A stretch of 18,628 nucleotides of DNA from an uncultured Clostridia bacterium (lineage in GTDB: Bacteria; Bacillota; Clostridia; TANB77; CAG-508), in contig CAKPKP010000022.1 of NCBI GenBank assembly GCA_934167495.1, positions 1-18,628 of the forward strand, read 5' to 3'. Under the pieces are notes generated by a model that was given only the letters and a program-made list of their open reading frames with translations, was not told the origin of the DNA and did no database searches. Shown here in pieces: positions 7,721 through 14,441 of this stretch. How positions within the stretch are numbered: the stretch's first letter is position 1; each line of letters starts with the position of its first letter. A program made the translations under genes and the position numbers.

Positions 7721-8859
7721 TGAAAAAGAAAGAAGTATTTATAGCAATTGGAATTTTTGTGTTGATTATATTAGTTGCTATTTGTGCAAAATACTATATG
7801 GATAATAAACCAGTAGAAGGACAAATAGATTTATCAACACTAAAAAAAGTTTACGTAGCAACAGGTGGAGGAAAAGAAGATTTCCTTGCAGATGAACAAG
7901 TTGTAAGGTTATTACAACAAAAATATGGGCTAGATGTTGTTTATGACAGTTGGAGTAACGGAAAAATGATTGTTAACCCATTAAAAAGAAAAGATGGCTC
8001 AGATTATGATTTAATGTTTTGCTCAGATCAAAGATTTTACGATTATTATAAATTATGGCCAGATACTTCAAAAGGAGAAGCCGAAAGATATAATGTTTTA
8101 GATGGAGGATTAATTTTAAATACTCCAATAGTAATTTATAGTTGGGCACCAGTTGTAGATGCATTAGAAAAAGAAAACATTGTAACTGAAACAGATGGAG
8201 TATATTATATAACAGATATGGACAAGTTGCTTACATATATATTAGAAAGCAAAAAGTGGTCTGATATAGGTGTTAACATGTTATATGGAAGTATAAATAT
8301 AGATTCAACAGATCCAGTAACATCATCACCAGGAGCAACATATTATGGTTTACTTCTTTCAATAATGTGCGGTGGAACTGTTACAGATACAAATATTGAA
8401 GAAAATTTACCAAAATTAAAAGAATTTTATGAAAAATCAGGATATATGAACAATACACCAGCAGATTTGTTTGAAAGATACTTAAAAACAGGTGTTGGTG
8501 GAGAACCTATGATAGTAGATTACGAAAAAAGTATAATAGAATTTGCTAATTCTAATCCAGATGGTTGGGAGCAAGTAAAAGATGACATAAGAATTTTATA
8601 TCCAACACCAACTATATGGAATTCACATTGTATAGCAACATTTTCAGAAGCTGGAAATGAATATATGAAAGCTTTTGACGATAAAGAAATAGGACAAATT
8701 GCTTGGTCTAAATATGGATTTAGAACTGGTATAACTGGAGGAAATTATGATGTATCTTCATTAGGTATAACAGGAGTTCCACAAACTATTACAAGTACAG
8801 TTACTAGTTTAAAAATGTCATATTATGAAAAATTAATAAATTATTTAGGAAATAAATAA
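7720..8859 (+). CDS. Membrane-anchored substrate-binding-like protein
   Basis: The GTG at 7720 overlaps the preceding TAG stop (TAGTG), with AAAGGGGGA just upstream. The 379-residue product has one N-terminal membrane segment (about 5-26) and no acceptable lipobox, because Ile precedes the only Cys there. The rest reads as an extracellular solute-binding fold: YVATGGGKEDFLADEQVV near 44-61, a YDLMFCSDQRFYDYY stretch, and SSPGATYYGLLLSIMCGG. The last motif is comparable to NPTQTNAGATAYLGFL in the vWA fusion upstream. The two may be related receptors that diverged, one keeping or gaining a vWA domain. No transporter partner is present. The ligand is unknown. Confidence 0.78.
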   Translation: MKKKEVFIAIGIFVLIILVAICAKYYMDNKPVEGQIDLSTLKKVYVATGGGKEDFLADEQVVRLLQQKYGLDVVYDSWSNGKMIVNPLKRKDGSDYDLMFCSDQRFYDYYKLWPDTSKGEAERYNVLDGGLILNTPIVIYSWAPVVDALEKENIVTETDGVYYITDMDKLLTYILESKKWSDIGVNMLYGSINIDSTDPVTSSPGATYYGLLLSIMCGGTVTDTNIEENLPKLKEFYEKSGYMNNTPADLFERYLKTGVGGEPMIVDYEKSIIEFANSNPDGWEQVKDDIRILYPTPTIWNSHCIATFSEAGNEYMKAFDDKEIGQIAWSKYGFRTGITGGNYDVSSLGITGVPQTITSTVTSLKMSYYEKLINYLGNK

Positions 8860-8884
8860 TTTATAAAAAAATGGAGGTTTTATT

Positions 8885-10033
8885 ATGAGTGAAAAAATTG
8901 AATTATCAGTGGCAGCAGAAGTTGATACAAAGGAGTTAGAAGAAAAAATGATGGCTTCTCCAAAAGTTAGTGAAGCTACAGTTGAAAAATCATTAAATTA
9001 TGATTTATTAACAGATAATGAGAAAGCAGCAATAGATGATTTTATACAAAAAGTAGATATATCAGATACAACACAATTATTACAATATGGTTCATCTGCT
9101 CAATCTAAAATATCTAAATTTTCAGATAATGTATTACAAAATGTAAAAACAAAATCAACAGGCGAAGTTGGAAATTTATTAACAGATTTAGTTGTTCAAA
9201 TAAAAGACTTTGATACAGATGTGCCAGATTCATTAGAAGCAAAAGGAATTTTTGGTATATTCCATAATGTTAAAAAACAAGTAGAAAAATTAATAGCAAA
9301 ATATGACAAAGTAGAAAATAACATATCAAAAATAGAAAAACAATTAGAAAGTCATAAATTACAAATGCTTAAAGATATAGCTGTATTTGATACTATGTAT
9401 GAAAAAAATTTAGAGTATTTTAAAGAATTATCTTTATATATAATAGCAGGAGAGAAAAAATTAAACGAATTAAATACAGTAGTACTTCCTGAATTAAAGA
9501 AAAAAGCAGAAGAATCTGGAGAACAAGCTGATATACAAGCAGTTAATGATTTAGCAAATGCGATAAACAGATTTGAAAAGAAAATATATGACTTAAAAAC
9601 AACAAGAATTATATCAATCCAAATGGCTCCACAAATTAGAATGATTCAAAACAACGACAGTGAATTAGTAGATAAAATTCAAAGTTCATTAATAAATACA
9701 ATTCCATTATGGAAGAATCAAATAGTTATAGCATTAGGTATAACAAATGCTAAGAATGCATTAGGAGCTCAAAAACAAGTTACAGAGCTTACAAATGATA
9801 TGTTAAAGAAAAATAGCGAATTATTAAAACAAGGAAGTATAGAAATAGCAGAAGAATCAGAAAAAGCTATTGTTGATATTGAAACATTACAAAAAACTAA
9901 TAGAGATATAATAGATACATTAGATAAAGTAATTGAAATTCATGAAAACGGAAGAGTAAAGAGACAAGAAGCAGAAAAAGAATTAGTAAATATAGAAGAA
10001 GAATTAAAAGCAAAATTATTAGAAATTAAATAA
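8885..10033 (+). CDS. telA: TelA/KlaA toxic anion resistance family protein
   Basis: This 382-residue cytoplasmic, coiled-coil-rich protein has the strongly conserved TelA core near 245-325: QMAPQIRMIQNNDSELVDKI, then SSLINTIPLWKNQIVIALGI, followed by the Lys/Glu-rich LLKQGSIEIAEE and IVDIETLQKTNRDII. The length matches the family. TelA proteins are linked to tellurite and antimicrobial-peptide tolerance, but the biochemical activity is not settled. ATG 8885 follows TGGAGG. It is last in the plus-strand run beginning at the GH18 gene and ends at 10033, one base before the stop of the convergent small gene. No terminator separates them, so the transcripts probably overlap. Confidence 0.95.
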   Translation: MSEKIELSVAAEVDTKELEEKMMASPKVSEATVEKSLNYDLLTDNEKAAIDDFIQKVDISDTTQLLQYGSSAQSKISKFSDNVLQNVKTKSTGEVGNLLTDLVVQIKDFDTDVPDSLEAKGIFGIFHNVKKQVEKLIAKYDKVENNISKIEKQLESHKLQMLKDIAVFDTMYEKNLEYFKELSLYIIAGEKKLNELNTVVLPELKKKAEESGEQADIQAVNDLANAINRFEKKIYDLKTTRIISIQMAPQIRMIQNNDSELVDKIQSSLINTIPLWKNQIVIALGITNAKNALGAQKQVTELTNDMLKKNSELLKQGSIEIAEESEKAIVDIETLQKTNRDIIDTLDKVIEIHENGRVKRQEAEKELVNIEEELKAKLLEIK

Positions 10034-10204
10034 TTAGAAGAAGTAATTAATTATAATTTCTATACCAGGAAGAACAAGTCCAGCAATGCTTAAAATAAAA
10101 ACAGCAATTGCACCGGATTTGTTCTTTTGTTTTAATTCAAATATTCCATAAGATATAGTTCTAATAAAAATTATAACTAATAAAATTAAAGTAAAAATTG
10201 CCAT
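10034..10204 (-). CDS. 56-residue two-helix membrane protein
   Basis: I do not recognise the family. The minus-strand frame from ATG 10204 has a strong AGGGGG ribosome site five bases upstream. It encodes two hydrophobic segments (about residues 2-14 and 32-53) separated by a basic loop FELKQKNKSG, ending in NYFF. It lies 62 bases downstream of gerAC and may be a small accessory of the germination operon. Its stop abuts the telA stop with no gap. The good ribosome site, the two-helix pattern and the absence of an overlapping gene support a real gene; function is unknown. Confidence 0.7.
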   Translation of the reverse strand: MAIFTLILLVIIFIRTISYGIFELKQKNKSGAIAVFILSIAGLVLPGIEIIINYFF

Positions 10205-10233
10205 ATTAACCCCCTATAAAAATAATATGTAAT

Positions 10234-10260
10234 ATGTAGATTAGTTTTGTTAATCTACAT
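10234..10260 (-). promoter_or_regulatory. Hairpin between gerAC and the small membrane-protein gene
   Basis: ATGTAGATTA (10234-10243) and TAATCTACAT (10251-10260) form a perfect 10-bp stem with a 7-nt loop. Read on the minus strand it starts six bases after the gerAC stop. It is followed by AT-rich sequence but only a late, broken T run. It could be a weak terminator or attenuator that reduces transcription into the 56-residue gene. Confidence 0.5.
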
Positions 10261-10266
10261 AGATCT

Positions 10267-11403
10267 TTATTGCTTTGTAAATAAATAACTTGATGATATA
10301 TTTGTTTCTACATTAACGTCATAACTTGCATTTTTGTAAATATCACTCCAATGAACTTTATTCCATTCCTCTTCAGTCCAATATGTTTGCATTAATTTTT
10401 CCCCAAAACCACAAATGTCTGAATTATATTCTTTAGAAGTTGTATATAAAAAGCCAGTAATATATTCTTCTAAATAATCTTTTAAACTATTTTCAACCGA
10501 AATTAAAGCCTCTTTTTTTGAATAATCTGTATCATTTGAAGTTGAGCTAAGGATTTTTCCTTCAATAGATATGTTTGATGTTATAAAAGGAGAATTATTT
10601 ACTAATTTTACAGAATTTTTGGTATTGTTTTTTAAAACTATATAAATATCCAAATTTGAATCTTTATTATTTGGGTCTGGGATAGAAATTGTAGCATGTT
10701 CTAATTCATTAGTTAGAATTAGATAGAAAATTGTATCTAAAGTAGAAATTTTTCCAACCATTTTATCGGATTTAAAAACTGCTAATCCAATATTTTGAAC
10801 ATTATCATTTGCTGTTTTTGATAATATCGAGATAGGATTTGTAGTATCATCTTTTATCCTGCCAAAAAAAGACCATAATGGTGTTCTAGTTGTATAACCA
10901 GTGTAATCAGAAGAATTTAATATATATTCGTAATATCTTGCAGAAAATTTTTCGCTTGAACTTGCAGCTGTTTTTAAAAAATTATATCCATCAGATTCAC
11001 TAATTATAATGTTACAAGTAGGTCTAACTTCTAAATCGTTGGTAAAAGTATTTATATATTTTCCAATTCCTTCTTTTGCTAATTCTTCAGAAAATACAAT
11101 TACACTACAATGCGCTAAGTTTATTGTATGACTTGAAAAGTTATTTATTATGCTAATTCCAGTATTTATTGAGTTACAATCAACACTTATTAATGTTGAT
11201 TCTGTTGATTGGCTTGAACCACTATCACTATTTCCTGCTGACTCTGCAAACTGAATACTAAGTTTTAAATCTTCTGTTTCACTTTTATCTAAAGATATGC
11301 CTACAGCATATGCATAATTTTCAACACTTTTGGAGTCATAACAACCAGTGAGAGAAAATAAAGATAGTAATAATATTAAAGATAATGCTATATATTTTTT
11401 CAT
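10267..11403 (-). CDS. gerAC: Spore germination lipoprotein, GerAC family
   Basis: This is the C subunit of a GerA-type germinant receptor, a lipoprotein on the outer face of the spore inner membrane. I start it at ATG 11403-11401 (378 residues), which gives a clean lipoprotein signal, MKKYIALSLILLLSLFSLTGC with lipobox L18-T19-G20-C21. The open frame upstream of this Met reads as untranslated leader. Typical GerAC features include YDSKSVENYAYAVGISLDK, INLAHCSVIVFSEELAKEGI, TPLWSFFGRIKD and the C-terminal TYWTEEEWNKVHWSDIYKNASYDVNVE region. The ribosome site AAAGGAG is about 30 bases from the ATG, with a perfect hairpin between them. It follows gerAB by 50 bases. Confidence 0.93.
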   Translation of the reverse strand: MKKYIALSLILLLSLFSLTGCYDSKSVENYAYAVGISLDKSETEDLKLSIQFAESAGNSDSGSSQSTESTLISVDCNSINTGISIINNFSSHTINLAHCSVIVFSEELAKEGIGKYINTFTNDLEVRPTCNIIISESDGYNFLKTAASSSEKFSARYYEYILNSSDYTGYTTRTPLWSFFGRIKDDTTNPISILSKTANDNVQNIGLAVFKSDKMVGKISTLDTIFYLILTNELEHATISIPDPNNKDSNLDIYIVLKNNTKNSVKLVNNSPFITSNISIEGKILSSTSNDTDYSKKEALISVENSLKDYLEEYITGFLYTTSKEYNSDICGFGEKLMQTYWTEEEWNKVHWSDIYKNASYDVNVETNISSSYLFTKQ

Positions 11404-11440
11404 ATTATTTTTTGTATAATAATTTATACAAAACTCCTTT
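11404..11440 (-). promoter_or_regulatory. Ribosome site separated from gerAC start by a perfect hairpin
   Basis: On the minus strand AAAGGAG (11440-11434) is followed at once by a perfect 10-bp stem with a 4-nt loop, TTTTGTATAA/TTATACAAAA (11433-11410). Then come AATAAT and the ATG. Folding the hairpin would cut the apparent spacing of 30 bases to six. This supports the ATG at 11403 and suggests structure-dependent initiation. Confidence 0.6.
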
Positions 11441-11453
11441 CTTAAAGATAAAT

Positions 11454-12542
11454 TTATGTTATTCTTTTTTTCTTTAAATTTGCTAAAATTAGAATAATAG
11501 GGCACACAATGAAATTTATTATAATAGTACTATACTTGTAAATATTGTTTTCTAAAAAATTTAAATCAATAATATCTGTGGGTATAAGACAAAGTCCAAG
11601 AATTATACATGCATAAGGAAATATTAAAGGTTTTTCATTCGTAATATTTGCAATTTTTTTGGTTATAGTTATAATAAAAAATGAAACTATACTTAAATAT
11701 GACATAGTTGATAATATCCATAAAAATATAAATAGTGCATCAGTTCTTTGAAGAAAATCACCATATTTAACTAATCTAGTAATAAGATACAAAGAGTTAA
11801 GTTCTTCTGTATAAGTGATAAATGGTAAAACTAATAAAAGTGATGAAACACTTAAAAATAAGAACACCCATGATATAACCATAGAAATTATAGAAATCTT
11901 TTTAAAGTTTTCTTTTTCTTTTAATAAAGGCATAATAAAATATAAATAAGTAAAACCACTAAATGCGAAAATGTTTGAAGTACCAAGTAAAAAAGTCTTT
12001 TTATATCCGTATCCTAATATAGGTGTAAGTCTTTGAAATACGAATTCTTTTGATGTACCAAAAAGTATTAAAAGTATGCTAACAAGCATAAAAGGCATTA
12101 TAAGACAGTTGGCTTTTATAATTGATTTAAAACTAATTAAATTTGAAACTACTAATGCAATTAAAAAAAATAGTAAAATAAATAGTATAGGAGATGAATT
12201 AAAGTATATTGATTTTAGCATCGAAGAAAAATCAATTGTAACAGTAGATGCTGTTAATAAAAATATTGCGATATAAATAATTCCTATAAGTATTTTTAAA
12301 AATTTACCACCTAAAAATTCTGAAACATCAACAATATCATAAGTTTCAAATTTCTTAAAAAGTTTACTTAGTAATAAACAAAATAAAATAACAATTATGC
12401 CAATATAAATTAAATTAACTAATGAACCAGTACCAGTATCAAGTATAATCTTTTTAGGAAAATTTAATATTATTTTATTAATCATAACAATTAAAATAAA
12501 TAAGACAGCTTGAGTGGTTCCAAGTTTTGAATTATTATTCAT
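11454..12542 (-). CDS. gerAB: Spore germination permease-like subunit, GerAB family
   Basis: This 362-residue integral membrane protein belongs to the GerAB/endospore-germination permease group of the APC superfamily; GerAB binds the germinant. About ten hydrophobic segments span the length. The N-terminus has the family pattern LGTTQAVLFILIVMINKIIL, followed by the conserved KIILDTGTGSLVNLIYIG region and, later, ISFKSIIKANCLIMP and FAFSGFTYLYFIMPLL. ATG 12542-12540 follows AAGGAG, and that ribosome site overlaps the end of gerAA (stop at 12547-12545), giving tight coupling. The gene order A-B-C is canonical. Confidence 0.93.
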   Translation of the reverse strand: MNNNSKLGTTQAVLFILIVMINKIILNFPKKIILDTGTGSLVNLIYIGIIVILFCLLLSKLFKKFETYDIVDVSEFLGGKFLKILIGIIYIAIFLLTASTVTIDFSSMLKSIYFNSSPILFILLFFLIALVVSNLISFKSIIKANCLIMPFMLVSILLILFGTSKEFVFQRLTPILGYGYKKTFLLGTSNIFAFSGFTYLYFIMPLLKEKENFKKISIISMVISWVFLFLSVSSLLLVLPFITYTEELNSLYLITRLVKYGDFLQRTDALFIFLWILSTMSYLSIVSFFIITITKKIANITNEKPLIFPYACIILGLCLIPTDIIDLNFLENNIYKYSTIIINFIVCPIILILANLKKKRIT

Positions 12543-12544
12543 AA

Positions 12545-14244
12545 CTACTCCTTATTAACATTTTTCCAAATCATACTTATTTTTTTCTCTTGATTTGGTT
12601 TTTTAGTATTTAAGAAATCATTCCTTGATTCTCTTTTCCAAATAGGTTTCATAAAGTAAGATGTATTTGTGTTTAGATTTCCCATAGGCAAATATGGGGA
12701 AAAATAAGATACACCAAATGATTTTAAATCTGAAAGTACTATGAAAAATATATAACATCCAAGTCCTATTCCTAAAAACCCAGCAATATAGCCTAAAAAT
12801 ATAAATGCAAATCTAAAAATTCGTAAAGTAAAGCTGAACGAGAAATCTGGAATTGAAAATGTACATATTCCTGTAAATGCAACAATTATAATTAATATAG
12901 GACTAACAATATTAGCACCTACAGCGGCTTCTCCGAAGTACCAGAGCACCTATAATTCCAATTGCTTGACCAAACGGAGCAGGTACTCTTATGCCGTGCT
13001 TCTCTAATAAGCTCGAATGAAACCTCCATAATTATAATTTCAAAAATAATAGGAAACGGTATTGCCGATCTTGTTGCAGCAATTGCAAACAGTAACTCTG
13101 AAGGAATTAATTCCTGATGAAAATTAGTTATTGAAACATATAAACCAGGTAAAAATAATGCGAAAAAGAATGCTATGGCTCTTATTATTCTTAATAAGTT
13201 TGAATATTGATATTTTAAATTTAAATCTTCGGCAGATGTTAAGTAATCCACAAAAATTCCTGGAACTACTAAAGAATAAGGCGAGCCATTTATAAGAATA
13301 GCTACTCTTCCTTCTAAAATATAATTTGAAGTTCTATCTGGTCTTTCAGTAGCTATAGTTTGAGGAATTGGAAGATGTGTATTGTCTTCTATTAATTGTT
13401 CCAATTGACCTGATGAAATTATATAATCTACTTTTAAATTATTAATTCTGTATTTTACTTCTGAAACTAATTTCTCATTTGTTATATTTTGCATGTAACA
13501 AATTGCAACTTTAGTTTTACTTATACTTCCAACAGTAGTTTCTTCAACTATTAAATTTTCATTATTAATAATCCTTCTTAACATAGAAGTATTAGTACGA
13601 ATATTTTCTACAAAAGACTCTTGAGCTCCACGAACTACGGATTCATTTTCTGGTTTACCTATGCTTCTTACTTTAAATCCCTTTGTTTCAATACAAAATA
13701 CTGTATTAAGAGTATCAACAAAGATAGCACAAAATCCAGAATTTATTTTTGAAATAATATCATCAAATTTTTGTACCTTGTTTACATTGTTTTGAGGAAT
13801 TAGCGAATTAAAAATAAAATCTTCTAAATTAAATTTTCTAACACGTTTTACACTCATGTTATTGCTTAAAGCATTTTTAATTAATTTGTTTTGTTCTTCA
13901 GATGCATTTTTAGGGTTTCTAAGCATAAGAGGTTTTAATATAAAATTATTTATACTTTCAGTATCTATTAATCCATCTATATATAAAAGAGCGGCTTTGT
14001 ATTCTTTATTTTTAATTGTTATATTGAATTCTCTAAGATTAACATCACTATTAATTAATAAATTATATTTGACTTTTATATAATCTAAATTAACAGAAAG
14101 AGAAGGAAATACATTTTCTTCATCAAAAAGTTCATTTTTTTTAGATTCTGGTAGTTCATCGTTGTTTTCTTCTGATAAAATAAAATCATATTGATTTAAA
14201 TCTTTGTATAAAAATATATCTTTAAAAAAATTAACAAATTTCAT
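12545..14244 (-). CDS. gerAA: Spore germination protein GerAA, complete only with two +1 frameshifts at CGG
   Basis: GerAA is the A subunit of the germinant receptor: a large cytoplasmic N-domain and a membrane C-domain, recently assigned to a germinant-gated ion channel. The start is ATG 14244-14242 with GGAG upstream. The first frame runs through the N-domain (GFCAIFVDTLNTVFCIETKG, DYIISSGQLEQLIEDN, PQTIATERPDRTSNYILEGR), then RIIRAIAFFFALFLPGLYVS and FELIREA. At CGG (12996-12994) it turns to nonsense and ends at 12921-12919. Skipping that C gives GIRVPAPFGQAIGIIGALVL. Skipping the C of a second CGG (12935-12933) gives GEAAVGANIVSP and the rest of the C-domain. The joined protein has 565 residues and follows the most conserved GerAA block without a lost or extra residue. 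No ribosome site fits an independent start for the last segment. Confidence 0.88.
12933..12935 (-). other. In-frame CGG at the second gerAA frame change
   Basis: Once the first shift is made, codons read CTG GTA CTT and then CGG AGA. Skipping the C gives CTT GGA GAA GCC GCT, encoding the conserved L-G-E-A-A. The remaining 129 codons to 12545 then stay open and match the family. Confidence 0.8.
12994..12996 (-). other. In-frame CGG at the first gerAA frame change
   Basis: The upstream frame reads GAA GCA CGG CAT, which departs from the family. Skipping the C gives GAA GCA GGC ATA AGA GTA CCT, encoding E-A-G-I-R-V-P, a hallmark of GerAA proteins. Twenty sense codons follow before the second site. 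Confidence 0.8.
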
Positions 14245-14264
14245 AAATTCTCCATTTCTTTTTC

Positions 14265-14293
14265 TAGTATTTGTAAATGAAAAATAAATATAC
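14265..14293 (-). promoter_or_regulatory. Candidate sigma-G-type promoter for the gerA operon
   Basis: On the minus strand GTATA (14293-14289) matches the sigma-G -35 pattern. After 17 bases AATACTA (14271-14265) matches the CATACTA-like -10 at six of seven positions. Transcription would start about 14 bases before the gerAA ATG. In Bacillus subtilis gerA is a sigma-G gene. The match is by eye in AT-rich DNA. Confidence 0.4.
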
Positions 14294-14356
14294 ATAATTA
14301 TTGAATTTCAATAGAAAATATTTGTTAAAACTTATATTGAACTTTTTATGAAAATG

Positions 14357-14410
14357 TTACATAAATGTAATACAAAATGTGTTGAAATATACGTGTTTTT
14401 TTTATAAAAT
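14357..14410 (+). promoter_or_regulatory. Operator-like palindrome and promoter of the first GLUG gene
   Basis: TTACATAAATGTAA (14357-14370) is a perfect palindrome. It is followed 11 bases later by TTGAAA (14382-14387, -35) and, after 17 bases, TAAAAT (14405-14410, -10). The same elements at nearly the same spacing recur upstream of the tandem paralogue at 18358-18411, which supports their being functional. The ribosome site AGGAG is at 14431-14435. Confidence 0.65.
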
Positions 14411-14441
14411 TAAAATAGATAAAATGTTTTAGGAGAATCTT

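Noticed and set aside
11404..11505. N-terminal extension of GerAC to 11505
   Set aside because: The extension overlaps the end of gerAB, lacks a ribosome site and would bury the clear lipoprotein signal.
12919..14295. gerAA and nfeD as simple pseudogenes
   Set aside because: All segments on both sides of the breaks keep full family conservation and ribosome sites, and all three breaks are the same event at the same codon. Ordinary decay would leave mixed lesions. Sequence error remains possible but would need three identical insertions outside homopolymers.
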